Source of the DNA: CAVSRC01 sp963743015
Lineage (GTDB): Bacteria > Pseudomonadota > Alphaproteobacteria > Rhizobiales > Kaistiaceae
Direction: 5' to 3'
Length of the DNA stretch: 64,000 nucleotides
Assembly (NCBI GenBank): GCA_963743015.1
Contig: CAVUOD010000004.1
Location: forward strand, 1 to 64,000
Positions within the stretch are counted from its first letter, which is position 1, and each line of letters starts with the position of its first letter. The notes beneath the pieces are model-generated. The model had not been told where the DNA came from and did no database searches. It was given only the letters and a program-made list of their open reading frames with translations. The translations under genes and the position numbers were made by a program. Below, in pieces: positions 25,152 through 34,169 of this stretch.

Positions 25152-25796
25152 TCATGCCCCGGCTGTCGCCTCGATGAGGACGTCTTCGCCCTCCAGACGC
25201 GCCGATATGGACATGCCGCACGATCGCGCCAGGGCGCCGGTGTAGTAGGCCTGGACGACCTGGGCGTCGATCGTCAAATCGGCGATATCGCCCGGCACCA
25301 GCTTTTCGAATGCCGCCGGCACCCGCGCGCTGGGGCCGGTCGAGCGCAGGAGGAAGCGCGCCGGCGATGCCGAGGGGACGTTGACATGGATGGTGCCGCC
25401 GCGCGGCACCGCCGCATTGGCCAGCAGGATGAGATTGAGCAGCAGCTTGACCAGGTTCTTGGGCATGAGCACGCGCGGCGCTTCCCAGGAGAACTCGGCC
25501 TTCTCGCCGTCCATGTAACCGGTCGCCACCTTCTGGGCGTCGCCAAGGTCGATCTCGGCACCGGCCGAACCGGCCGCGCCAAAGGCCAGCCGCGCGAACT
25601 GGAGCTTCGCCGATGCCTGGCGGGCGCTGCGCTTGATCAGGCTGTTGGCGAATTCGCGCATCTCCTCGCTGTTGTCCTCGTCGAGGACTTCGAGGCCGTT
25701 GATGATCGCCCCGACCGGCGAGATGATGTCGTGGCAGACGCGACTGCACAGGAGCGCGGCAAGGTCGAGCGCTTCGAGTTCGACCCGTTCGGTCAT
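25152..25796 (-). CDS. chpT: histidine phosphotransferase ChpT
   Basis: 214 aa from ATG 25796 (MTERVELEALDLAALLCSRV). The phosphorylated His22 is in RVCHDIISPVGAIINGLE, the diagnostic ChpT/DHp sequence. The rest (LMPKNLVKLLLNLILLANAA) is a degenerate HATPase-like domain lacking ATP-binding motifs. ChpT passes phosphate from CckA to CtrA and CpdR. The open frame upstream to 25877 has no family similarity, so it is excluded. It is divergent from eipA. Confidence 0.92.
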   Translation of the reverse strand: MTERVELEALDLAALLCSRVCHDIISPVGAIINGLEVLDEDNSEEMREFANSLIKRSARQASAKLQFARLAFGAAGSAGAEIDLGDAQKVATGYMDGEKAEFSWEAPRVLMPKNLVKLLLNLILLANAAVPRGGTIHVNVPSASPARFLLRSTGPSARVPAAFEKLVPGDIADLTIDAQVVQAYYTGALARSCGMSISARLEGEDVLIEATAGA

Positions 25797-26009
25797 GGTC
25801 CCTCCGAGCCAAGGCAGATCCAACAGCGCCGGCGAATCAAGCCCCACCGGCTGGCGCTCAGGGGATACACTGGGCATTCGCCCGTGCCAACCGGGCCGTG
25901 CGGCGATTCCGCCACGCCGCGGCCGTCACCGTGCCCACATTTCGTCTAGAATCCGTGCGATTCGCGCGCTCGCCAGACCAGCCTCCCCGGGAACTAGAGG
26001 GAACCCGTT

Positions 26010-26651
26010 ATGACCGCGTTCTTCCGTACCGCCGCCGCCGCACTCGCGCTTGCCGCCACCATCGCCGTGGCACCGGCAATTGCCCAGCAAAACGACGGCT
26101 ACGGGAGCCCGGCACCGGCCGCAAATGACACCTACGGCGCGCCGCCCCCGCCCGCCCCCGGCCAGAACGACGCCTATACCAGCGACGAACTGGTCCGCGA
26201 GGGGCACACCTTCTTCGGCGAGGTATCGGAAGGGCTTGCCAGCGTCATCGAGCGGGCGGTGAGCCAATACGGCCTGCCCAACGGCTACATCCTCGGCCAG
26301 GAAGGCAGCGGCGCCTTCGTCGTCGGCCTGCGCTATGGCGAAGGCACGCTCTTCACCCGCAATGCCGGCCAGCACAAGGTCTACTGGCAGGGGCCGACCA
26401 TCGGCGCCGACGTCGGCGGCAGCGGCGACCGGGTCATGATGCTGGTTTACAATCTGCCCTCGGTCGACGCGGTTTATGACCGTTTTGTGGGCGTCGCCGG
26501 CTCGGCCCACATCATCGCCGGTTTCGGCATGACCGCCCTCGGCCGCGATGGAATCTATGTCGTTCCCATCATCTCCGGCGTCGGCGCCCAACTCGGCGTC
26601 AATTTCGGTTACCTGAATATCACCCGCCAGCCGACCTGGAATCCCTTCTGA
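26010..26651 (+). CDS. eipA: EipA-like periplasmic envelope integrity protein (DUF1134)
   Basis: 213 aa. A Sec signal peptide (FFRTAAAALALAATIAVAPA, cleavage near AIA-QQ) is followed by a Pro/Asn-rich low-complexity spacer to residue about 55. The DUF1134 domain then starts at HTFFGEVSEGLASVIERAVS and includes GLRYGEGTLFTRN and HKVYWQGPTIGADVGGSG. In Brucella the DUF1134 protein EipA is needed for envelope integrity and its gene is regulated by CtrA, which fits its position beside chpT. The start has AACTAGAGGGA upstream. Confidence 0.82.
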   Translation: MTAFFRTAAAALALAATIAVAPAIAQQNDGYGSPAPAANDTYGAPPPPAPGQNDAYTSDELVREGHTFFGEVSEGLASVIERAVSQYGLPNGYILGQEGSGAFVVGLRYGEGTLFTRNAGQHKVYWQGPTIGADVGGSGDRVMMLVYNLPSVDAVYDRFVGVAGSAHIIAGFGMTALGRDGIYVVPIISGVGAQLGVNFGYLNITRQPTWNPF

Positions 26652-26798
26652 TCCGCGGTTTTTAACCGCCCCGCCAACCTCTGTGACCGGACACATTGCC
26701 GTCCGGCCCGCAATCGCATTTAATCGGCGGTAACATGGCGTCGCCATGATCCCCGCCGCGACGTGTCGGGGTGCGTCGGGCGGCTCGGAGGCTGGGTC

Positions 26799-28703
26799 TT
26801 GATTCAGGCGGCAATGTATTTCGCGCTTGGCCTGTTTACGGCGGGCCTGCTGGTGCTTCTGGTTGCACCTGTCGTCTGGCGGCGGGCGGCGCGCCTGATT
26901 CGCGCCCGCATCGAGGCGAGCGTCCCGCTCACCCGCGCCGAGATCAACGCCGACCGGGATCGTCTGCGCGCCGACTTCGCCATCTCGACGCGGCGGCTCG
27001 AGGTCACCCAGGCCCAGCTCAACGAGAAGCTTGTCGCCCAGTCCGCCGACCTGACCCGCCGGCAGGAGCAGATCGCCGAACTCACCGGCACGCGCGACGA
27101 ACTGACCGCCAGCGTCGCGGAACTGGAGGAGCGCGTCTCCGGCCTCACCACGGACCTCACCGAGACCCGCTCGGAGCTGGCCAGCGCCCGCACCGCCATC
27201 GAACACCGCGACAGCGAGATCAGCGAACGCGTCGCCAGACTGACCACGACCGAGGAACAGCTCGAAGCCAGCCGTCAGCAGACCGCCGAACTGAGGCTGG
27301 AAATGGTCGCCGGCAACACGCAGATCGGCAATCTCGAGGACCGCGTCAGCGAACTCGCCGCCTCGGAGACGAGCCTCACCGCCGCGCGCGACCAGCTCAC
27401 CACCGAACTGGCCAGCGAGCGCGAAGCACTGGCGGCAGAGCGCCGGCGCGCCGCCGACCTCGAAGCGAGCCTGCAGGCCCTGCAGACCGAGCGGCAGGAA
27501 CGCATCGCCGAGATGGAGCGGCGCAGCAACGAACTGAAGGGCGTCGAGGCTGCGATCGCCGCCGAGCGCGTCCAGCGCGAGGCGCTTGCCGCCGAACTCG
27601 CCGTCGAACGCGACAAGCTCGCCGCCGAGACCGAGCGCGCCGACACCCTTGCCGCCGAGGTCGCGGCGCTCGTGCGCGAGCGCGCCGAACAGCAGCAGAG
27701 CCTCGCCGAGACGGAAGCCAGGATTCAGTCGCTGGCCGGCGAGATCGACACCGAGCGCGAGCGCACTGGTTCCGCCCACGGGCGGGCCGAGGGGCTGGCA
27801 GCCAGCCTCGATGCGCTCCACAACGAACATGCACGCCAGAAGGACGAAGTTGCGCGGCTGACCGCGGAGGCACAATCGCTGGCCGCCGAGATCGCCGCGG
27901 AGCGCGAGCGCACCGGCGCCGAGCGCGGACGCGCGGAAGGGCTGACGGCGGACCTCGCCACCTTGCAGGCCGCCCATGCCGAGCAGAAGGCCGACACCGC
28001 CCACCTTGCCGACGAGTTGCTGACCTTGTCGGCCAAGATCGCCGCCGAACGCGAACACGCCGCGGCGCGCGCCGCCGAAGCCTCGGCCGTCGCCGGCGAG
28101 CGCGACCGCCTCGCCACCGAACTCGGCAAGCGTGTGGAAGAAATCAAGGCGCTCAACGCCGAGCTGTTCGAGGATGTCCGCCTGCAGGAGGACATGGAGA
28201 AGCGCCTGCACGAGACCGAGATGGCGCTGTCCGACGCCAAGGCCGAGCTTCTCACGCTGCGCATCCGGCGGCAGACCGACGCGGCCGTCGGCAGCGACCA
28301 CCTGCGCCAGACGCTTGCCGGCAGCGAAGCCGACAAGAAGACGCTGGCCGAGCAGTTGACGGCGCTGCAGCGCGACCTTGCCACGCTGCGCGCCGAGAAC
28401 GTCGAGCTGCGGCGCAGCTCCGTCGGCGCATCGGCCGGTGACCATCGCGAGAACCACGAACTGCGCGAGCGGCTGAACGAGATCGCCGCCAATGTCGTCC
28501 GCCTCACCCAGACGATCGCCTCCGGCGATGGGGCGACCCTGGCCGCCGCGACAGACGGCAACGGCAATGGCCACGCCGCCGGGCGGCAGGCGCAGCCGGT
28601 TCCGGCTGCGCCGGAAAACGGTGAGCCGGCGACGGCCGCCGGCGACGGCCCGACGCTTGCCGAGCGCCTGCGCGCGCTCCAGCACGCCGGCGCCCGCCAC
28701 TGA
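26799..28703 (+). CDS. membrane-anchored coiled-coil protein
   Basis: 634 aa from a TTG start at 26799, chosen because GGAGG lies 7 bases upstream; a GTG at 26763 is possible but has no such site. One N-terminal transmembrane helix (AMYFALGLFTAGLLVLLVAP), then about 560 residues of nearly continuous heptad-rich coiled coil (many LAAE, RDELTA and RAEGL units, including internal repeats such as AAEIAAERERTGAERGRAEG), and a low-complexity C-terminus. It resembles a conserved Rhizobiales membrane protein of unknown role. A structural or tethering function is inferred. Confidence 0.75.
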   Translation: MIQAAMYFALGLFTAGLLVLLVAPVVWRRAARLIRARIEASVPLTRAEINADRDRLRADFAISTRRLEVTQAQLNEKLVAQSADLTRRQEQIAELTGTRDELTASVAELEERVSGLTTDLTETRSELASARTAIEHRDSEISERVARLTTTEEQLEASRQQTAELRLEMVAGNTQIGNLEDRVSELAASETSLTAARDQLTTELASEREALAAERRRAADLEASLQALQTERQERIAEMERRSNELKGVEAAIAAERVQREALAAELAVERDKLAAETERADTLAAEVAALVRERAEQQQSLAETEARIQSLAGEIDTERERTGSAHGRAEGLAASLDALHNEHARQKDEVARLTAEAQSLAAEIAAERERTGAERGRAEGLTADLATLQAAHAEQKADTAHLADELLTLSAKIAAEREHAAARAAEASAVAGERDRLATELGKRVEEIKALNAELFEDVRLQEDMEKRLHETEMALSDAKAELLTLRIRRQTDAAVGSDHLRQTLAGSEADKKTLAEQLTALQRDLATLRAENVELRRSSVGASAGDHRENHELRERLNEIAANVVRLTQTIASGDGATLAAATDGNGNGHAAGRQAQPVPAAPENGEPATAAGDGPTLAERLRALQHAGARH

Positions 28704-28736
28704 CCGCCGGCCGCGGCGATCGCCTCTCCTGCCGCA

Positions 28737-29546
28737 CTATCTGACCGACGGGCTCATCCACTGCTGGCGTTTCTTTTCGCCGATCAGGCAATCCACCTGC
28801 GGCGCCGTCCGCAGGGTCTCGGCCGCCGGCATCAGGCGCGGGCCGAGGCCTGAAATCTCAAGCACCAGCTTGCGCCGGATCGCTCTTTCGAAGCCCGTCA
28901 CATCGTCGACCGTGACCATGAAGGCGCCGGTGCCGCCGATCACGCAATCCCGGTAATAGGCATCGAGATTGGGGATGTTGTACAGGCTGTAGGCGCCGTA
29001 GGACTTGAGCACGATGGGCAGGCCGTTGATGGCGATCCCCTGCTCGACCACGGCATCGCGCATCGGCGCCACCGGCGGACCCATATTGTTCGGCCCGTCG
29101 CCGGAGACATCGATGACCTGGCGGATGCCCCGTGCGCCGCTCACCGCAAACAGACGCGCCGCGGCCTCCAGCCCGCCCGAGATCGACGTGCCCAATTCGC
29201 GCGTGATCGGTACCTGCGCGAGCGCTGCCGCAAACGCCTCGGCCTCGTCGCGGCTGCCGACGATCGTCCACGGCACCAGCACCTGCTGATAGGACGGCCC
29301 CGACCATTCCATGTAGGTGACGGCGATGCGGCCGGCGAAGCCCGAGCGGATCGCCTGGATCACCTCCGGGTGGCGGAAGGCCGCGACATAGCCGTCGCGT
29401 TGCAGCTTCTGCTCGTCGTAGTCCATGGAGCGCGACACATCGACGGCGAGCACCAGCTCCAGGTCGACATCGACAATGGCGGCCGCCGCCGGCCCCGCCG
29501 GGCAGATGAAACCAAGGGAGCATGCAAGAATCGCGAAACGGTTCAT
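28737..29546 (-). CDS. secreted DUF1194 von Willebrand factor A protein
   Basis: 269 aa from ATG 29546. Signal peptide MNRFAILACSLGFICPAGPA. The vWA domain has a full MIDAS DxSxS in LAVDVSRSMDYDEQKLQRDG, then TYMEWSGPSYQ, and the metal Asp in VIDVSGDGPNN. DUF1194 proteins of alphaproteobacteria have exactly this build; their ligand is unknown. The longer upstream frame is antisense to the metallopeptidase gene. Divergent from that gene by about 126 bases. Confidence 0.85.
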   Translation of the reverse strand: MNRFAILACSLGFICPAGPAAAAIVDVDLELVLAVDVSRSMDYDEQKLQRDGYVAAFRHPEVIQAIRSGFAGRIAVTYMEWSGPSYQQVLVPWTIVGSRDEAEAFAAALAQVPITRELGTSISGGLEAAARLFAVSGARGIRQVIDVSGDGPNNMGPPVAPMRDAVVEQGIAINGLPIVLKSYGAYSLYNIPNLDAYYRDCVIGGTGAFMVTVDDVTGFERAIRRKLVLEISGLGPRLMPAAETLRTAPQVDCLIGEKKRQQWMSPSVR

Positions 29547-29672
29547 GCCCGGCCTCCGGCACCCGTTCGTCGCCCCCGCGACCGGAATCGTATCGCCGTC
29601 CGGCCGGGCGTCAAACGCTTTTGCCGGGGCGGCGCTGGCGGACCGTCCGCGGCTTGCCGTAGCCGGCCTGGC

Positions 29673-30738
29673 ATGACAGCATCGATTCGGCCCGCAATCG
29701 CGACCAACGCCATGCCACGCAAGCCTGCCTGGGCGTCCCTGCCCGACGACGAGCTTCTGCAACTGCGCATCAAGGATCTCGGGGTGCGCATCGAAGGCAC
29801 ATGGCTGGAAAGCTGCCTGGCGCGCCTCGACGAAGAGTTGGAGAGCCGCAACATCCGCGCGCGGCCGCATACATGGCTGTCGGACGAGTGGTTCAGCCCC
29901 GACATCACGCCCGGCATCGCCATCCCCTTCTACCTCGCTCACCCGCGCCTGATGCGCCTGGAGCGCCGCATGATCCTCGAGGTCGACGGCGGCAGCCCGT
30001 CCGAATGCCTGCGCATCCTGCGCCACGAGACCGGCCACGTCGTCCAGCACGCCTATCGCTTGAGCCGCCGTCGCCGCTGGCAGCAGCTCTTCGGCCGCTC
30101 CTCGACGCGCTACCCGCGCTACTACCGGCCGAACCCGTCGAGCCGCAACTTCGTCCAGCATCTGCGCCTGTGGTATGCACAGGCCCATCCGGACGAGGAT
30201 TTTGCCGAAACCTTCGCGGTGTGGCTGAGCCCGCGCTCCAACTGGCGCAAGCGCTATGTCGGTTGGCCGGCGCTGAAGAAGCTGGAATATGTCGACGAAC
30301 TGATGACCGAGATTGCCGGCGAGAAGCCGCTGCTCACCAGCCGCACGATGGTCGATCCCGCTCAGCCGCCTCACGCGGACGCTCGCCGAGTACTACGAGC
30401 GCAAGCAGGCCGCCTATCTGGTCAGGGCGCCGCAGACCTACGACCGCGACCTGCGCAAGCTGTTCTCCGATCGTCCCGAGGATGCCGACGCGCCGGCCGC
30501 CTCCACCTTCCTGCGTCATAATCGCGCCAAGATCCGGCAGATCGTTTCCCGCTGGACCGGCGAGCACCAGTTAACGCTGGATTCGCTTCTCAACGACATG
30601 ATTGTCCGTTGCCGCGAATTGAAGCTCAGGGCCGCCGGCGACGAGGATCAGTTGCGCATGGACTTCACCGTTCTGTTCACCGCCAAGACCGTGCTGTCGC
30701 TGTACGGCACCGGCCGGCGAAAGTGGTTCGCCCTATGA
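29673..30738 (+). pseudogene. putative zinc metallopeptidase, frameshifted
   Basis: Two frames make one protein of about 354 aa. The first part has DDELLQLRIKDLGVRIEGTW, WLSDEWFSPDITPGIAIPFY, the zinc motif HETGHVVQH and the third ligand region EDFAETFAVWLSP. The second part continues LSRLTRTLAEYYERKQAAYL to the end. One extra G near 30357-30361 (GATCCCGCTCAG) breaks the frame. The ATP-grasp gene overlaps its stop (ATGA), a conserved pair in Rhizobiales. ATG 29712 is an alternative start. Family knowledge is limited to the gluzincin-like motif; the substrate is unknown. Confidence 0.7.
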
Positions 30739-31757
30739 AGCCGTTGCGCGTTCTGGTGCTGCTGCATCCGGAGCTGATGCCCCCCGACACGATGGAAGGC
30801 CACAGCGAGCAAGAGATCAACGTCTGGAAGACCGAGTACGACGTTCTCTCGACGCTGCGCGCCTCCGGCCACGACGCCAGGCCGCTCGGCGTGCAGAACG
30901 AATTGCAGCCGATCCGCGACGCGGTCGAAAGCTGGAAGCCCGATGTGGTCTTCAACCTGCTCGAGCAGTTTCACGGCGAGACCGCCTACGACCAGAACGT
31001 CGCCAGCTATCTCGAACTGTTGCGCGTTCCCTATACCGGCTGCAACCCGCGCGGCCTGATGCTGGCGCGCGGCAAGGACATCTCCAAGCAACTGCTCGCC
31101 TATCACCGCATTCCGGTGCCGGCCTTCGCCGTCTTCCCCATGAACCGCAAGGTGAAGCGGCCGAAGCGCCTCGCCTTCCCGCTCATCGTCAAGAGCCTCA
31201 GCAAGGATGCCTCGGAAGGCATCTCGCAGGCCTCGGTGGTGAACAGCGACGAGCGGCTGGTCGAGCGCGTCGGCTTCATCCACGAACGCATCGGCACGGC
31301 GGCAATCGCCGAGCAGTATATCGACGGACGCGAGCTTTATGTCGGCGCGCTCGGCAACGACCGCCTGCGCGTTCTGCCGGTCTGGGAGCTCGAATTCGCC
31401 AACATGCCGCGCCGCGCCCGCCACATCGCCACCGAATGGGTCAAGCACCGCACCGACTATCAGGAACTGCGCGGCGTGTTGCAGGGGCCGGCGGAAGACC
31501 TCGCACCGGAGGTCGAGTCGCGCATCATGCGCCTGGTCAAGCGCATCTGCCGGGCGCTCGACCTCGACGGCTATGCCCGTATCGATTTTCGCCTGTCGCC
31601 CGAGGGCGTGCCCTATTTCCTCGAGGCCAACCCCAATCCCGAGATCGCATCGAGCCAGGAATTCGCCCAGGCCGCGCTCTCCGACGGCATCCCCTATCCC
31701 GAGCTGATCAACCGCATCCTGGCGCTCGCCATCCGCCGCGCGAAGGTAATGGGCTGA
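30735..31757 (+). CDS. ATP-grasp protein, D-alanine--D-alanine ligase-like
   Basis: 340 aa. ATP-grasp features are LAFPLIVKSLSKDASEGISQ (phosphate-binding loop), AEQYIDGRELYVGALG, and the metal-binding YARIDFRLSPEGVPYFLEAN followed by PNPEIAS. The N-terminal region (VVFNLLEQFHGETAYDQNVA) is like Ddl. It is longer and more divergent than true Ddl, and it is coupled to a metallopeptidase rather than to cell-division genes. It could ligate amino acids or peptides. I would not call it Ddl. Confidence 0.8.
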   Translation: MKPLRVLVLLHPELMPPDTMEGHSEQEINVWKTEYDVLSTLRASGHDARPLGVQNELQPIRDAVESWKPDVVFNLLEQFHGETAYDQNVASYLELLRVPYTGCNPRGLMLARGKDISKQLLAYHRIPVPAFAVFPMNRKVKRPKRLAFPLIVKSLSKDASEGISQASVVNSDERLVERVGFIHERIGTAAIAEQYIDGRELYVGALGNDRLRVLPVWELEFANMPRRARHIATEWVKHRTDYQELRGVLQGPAEDLAPEVESRIMRLVKRICRALDLDGYARIDFRLSPEGVPYFLEANPNPEIASSQEFAQAALSDGIPYPELINRILALAIRRAKVMG

Positions 31758-31877
31758 CACGTCCCCCGGACGCGATGCAGCGCGCAACGGTGCATCGCAG
31801 ATCAGGGGCCTCCGCGGTGCAGGGGTCCCGGTTCTGCAGCGCATCACTCCGTGCTGCGCTGCGCCCGGGACACGGCC

Positions 31878-32636
31878 TCACCTACCCGCGGCCACATAGG
31901 GCATCTTGGTAGCCATCACCGTCATGGTCAGCACATTGGCGGAAAGCGGCAGGCCGGCCATGTAGACGACGGCATCGGCAACGGCCTGCAGGTCCATGCG
32001 CGGCTCGGCCTTCTGCGTCATGTCGGCCTGCAGCACGCCCGCCGTCATCTTTTCGGTCATGTCGGTGGCAGCGTTGCCGATGTCGATCTGGCCGCAGGCG
32101 ATGTCGTAGGGTCGCCCGTCGAGCGCCGCCGACTTGGTGATGCCGGAAACGCCGTGCTTGGTGGCGTTGTAGGCGACGGCATAGGGGCGCGGCACATGCG
32201 CCGAGATGGAGCCGTTATTGATGATGCGGCCGCCGCGCGGCTCCTGCTCCTTCATCAGGCGGAAGGCTGCCTGCGTGCACAGGAAGACGCCGGTGAGGTT
32301 GGCCGCGACCACCTTCTGCCAGTCGGCGAAAGCGAGGTCTTCGAGCGGCACCGCCGGCGCGCTCATGCCGGCATTGTTGAACAGCACGTCGAGCCGGCCA
32401 TAGGTCTCCCTGGTCCTGGCGAAGAGCGCAGCGACCGAATCCGGATCGCCGACGTCGGCGGGCACGGCCAGCGCCGTGCCGCCGGTCTCGCGGATGGCCC
32501 GGGCGGTCGCCTCGATCGGCCCGGCCCGACGCCCGGCCAGGACGAGGGCATAGCCGGCCCGCGCCATCGTCATCGCCGCCGCCTTGCCTATGCCGCTGCC
32601 GGCGCCGGTCACCATTGCGATCTTGCCCGTGGCCAT
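31878..32636 (-). CDS. SDR-family oxidoreductase
   Basis: 252 aa from ATG 32636 (MATGKIAMVTGAGSGIGKAA), preceded by GCGGAG; the 13-codon extension is less likely. Rossmann TGAGSGIG, NNAG at LFNNAGMSAPA, the catalytic YNATK, and NGSIS before it, as in classical SDRs. The C-terminus contains a segment (VVYMAGLPLSANVLTMTVMA) common in 3-oxoacyl reductase-like enzymes. Substrate unknown. Confidence 0.88.
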   Translation of the reverse strand: MATGKIAMVTGAGSGIGKAAAMTMARAGYALVLAGRRAGPIEATARAIRETGGTALAVPADVGDPDSVAALFARTRETYGRLDVLFNNAGMSAPAVPLEDLAFADWQKVVAANLTGVFLCTQAAFRLMKEQEPRGGRIINNGSISAHVPRPYAVAYNATKHGVSGITKSAALDGRPYDIACGQIDIGNAATDMTEKMTAGVLQADMTQKAEPRMDLQAVADAVVYMAGLPLSANVLTMTVMATKMPYVAAGR

Positions 32637-32746
32637 CTGTCCGCACTCCGCTGCTTCCGAAAAACCCCGTTCCACCAGCGTGATACCGGCGGAATCGGAA
32701 TCAAGTCTTTAGCCCACGCCGGGACTTTCGGCGAGCGCTGCGCAAC

Positions 32747-33853
32747 CTAGAGGAACCTGACGCAGATCGGCGTCCCCGCCTCGACCACGCTGCCGGTCGG
32801 CTCCAGCGCACCGGTCGCCGGATCGACGCGGAACATCACGACGTTGTTCGAATCCTGATTGGCCGCGGCGAGGAAGTCGCCCTTCGGGCTCAGCGTGAAA
32901 TCGCGCGGTATGGCTCCGCGCGTGCTCTCGTGGCCGATGAGCGTCATGGTGCCCCGCTCGGCATCGAGGGCGAAGATGGCGATCGAGTCGTGGCCGCGAT
33001 TGGAGCCGTAGAGGAAGCGGCCCGACGGCGCCACCTGCACCGCAGCGCAAGTGCTCTCCCCGGCATAGCCCTGCGGCAGCGTCGACAGCGTCTGCAATTC
33101 GCTCAGCCTGCCCCGCGCCGCGTCATAGGCACAGGCGGTCATCGTCGAATTGAGCTCGTTGATCAGATAGGCAAAGCGCCCGTTCGGATGGATCGCGAGC
33201 TGGCGCGGGCCGGCACCCGACGTCACCTCCAGCGACGGCTGGTTGGGGTTGGGGATCAGGATGCCGCGCTCCGCGTCGAGCGCGTAGATCATGACGCGGT
33301 CGCAGCCGAGATCGGGCACCAAGACATGGCGGTTGGTGGCGTCGATCTCCACCGCATGGGCATGCGGCCCCCTCTGCCGCCCGGGATCGACGCTCGATCC
33401 CTCATGCTGGACAACGCAGCTCGCTTCCATCAGCGAGCCGTCCGCCGCGAGCGGCAACACGCACACGCTGCCGCTGGCGAAATTGGCGACCACCACACAG
33501 CGGCCGGTGCGGTCGACCATCAGGTGGCACGGGTCGGTGCCGTGGCTGGCGACCGTATTCAGCCAGGTCAGCGCGCCGCTCTCCGGCGCGATGCGGAAGG
33601 CGCTGACGGCACCGCTCGCCATGCCTTCGTATTCCTTGAACTCATTGACGCAATAAAGGAATTTCCGTCCGGGATCGAGCGCCAGATAGGACGCGTTGCG
33701 CACGCCCTCGGTGACCCCGGCCGGCTCCAGAGCGCCCGTGGCCGCGTTCAGGCGGAAGCGATGAATGCCCTCGCCCAGGCCCTGAACCACCTGACCGGTG
33801 CCGAACAGGATCGGTTCGCTATAAGTGCCGACATAGACCAGATCGCCTGCCAT
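32747..33853 (-). CDS. lactonase family protein (6-phosphogluconolactonase-like beta-propeller)
   Basis: 368 aa from ATG 33853 with GGGGAG upstream. Seven-bladed propeller features of the YbhE/Pgl family: VYVGTYSEP at the start, FLYCVNEFKEYEGMASG, HGTDPCHLMVDRTGRCVVVAN, PHAHAVEID, GAGPRQLAIHPNGRFAYLIN, GRFLYGSNRGHDSIAIFAL, and PRDFTLSPKGDFLAAANQ. It probably hydrolyses a sugar lactone in the cytosol. It is divergent from the hyi operon across a palindromic operator-like site. Confidence 0.85.
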   Translation of the reverse strand: MAGDLVYVGTYSEPILFGTGQVVQGLGEGIHRFRLNAATGALEPAGVTEGVRNASYLALDPGRKFLYCVNEFKEYEGMASGAVSAFRIAPESGALTWLNTVASHGTDPCHLMVDRTGRCVVVANFASGSVCVLPLAADGSLMEASCVVQHEGSSVDPGRQRGPHAHAVEIDATNRHVLVPDLGCDRVMIYALDAERGILIPNPNQPSLEVTSGAGPRQLAIHPNGRFAYLINELNSTMTACAYDAARGRLSELQTLSTLPQGYAGESTCAAVQVAPSGRFLYGSNRGHDSIAIFALDAERGTMTLIGHESTRGAIPRDFTLSPKGDFLAAANQDSNNVVMFRVDPATGALEPTGSVVEAGTPICVRFL

Positions 33854-33970
33854 GATCTCCCCGCTGATGTGGCAACGCGGCTCGTGCGCAGCCGCCAGAG
33901 CCCGCACGCAGGCCTCGTCGCGCCTCCTTGCGGAGGTTATTCGACGCGCTGCCCAGATTGAACATGAGTG

Positions 33971-33984
33971 GTATCAATTGATAC
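33971..33984. promoter_or_regulatory. 14-bp perfect palindrome, candidate operator
   Basis: GTATCAATTGATAC in the 163-base space between the divergent lactonase gene and the hyi operon. AT-rich palindromes of this shape are typical targets of GntR-family regulators. No such regulator is in the window. It would allow joint control of both directions. Confidence 0.5.
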
Positions 33985-34016
33985 AGACTTGCTATCGATC
34001 GCCAGAGGGCGCGCCG

Positions 34017-34169
34017 ATGAACGACGAGCATCGCCCAGGCCTGCTGCTGGCGCGAAGACGACCCAATCCGATCCTCGACGCCTTTCTCGACGTGGTACGC
34101 AAACACCGGACGATCGAGCGCGGCGCCCGATCCGCCCCGTCGAACCCCGAGAGGACCCGCCGTGGCTAG
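34017..34169 (+). CDS. possible small ORF ahead of the propeller-like gene
   Basis: 50 aa starting MNDEHRPGLLLARRRPNPIL, then DAFLDVVRKHRTIERGARS. ATG 34017 has GAGGG 9 bases upstream, and its stop overlaps the GTG start of the next gene, which suggests coupling. No family recognised. It could be a leader peptide or a non-coding stretch. Confidence 0.35.
   Translation: MNDEHRPGLLLARRRPNPILDAFLDVVRKHRTIERGARSAPSNPERTRRG

Noticed and set aside
25926..28700. 924-aa minus-strand open frame
   Set aside because: Antisense to eipA and the coiled-coil gene; composition is that of a GC-rich shadow frame and there is no domain.
30735..31757. True D-alanine--D-alanine ligase (ddl)
   Set aside because: Sequence is divergent, the protein is longer than Ddl, and it is paired with a metallopeptidase, not with mur/fts genes.
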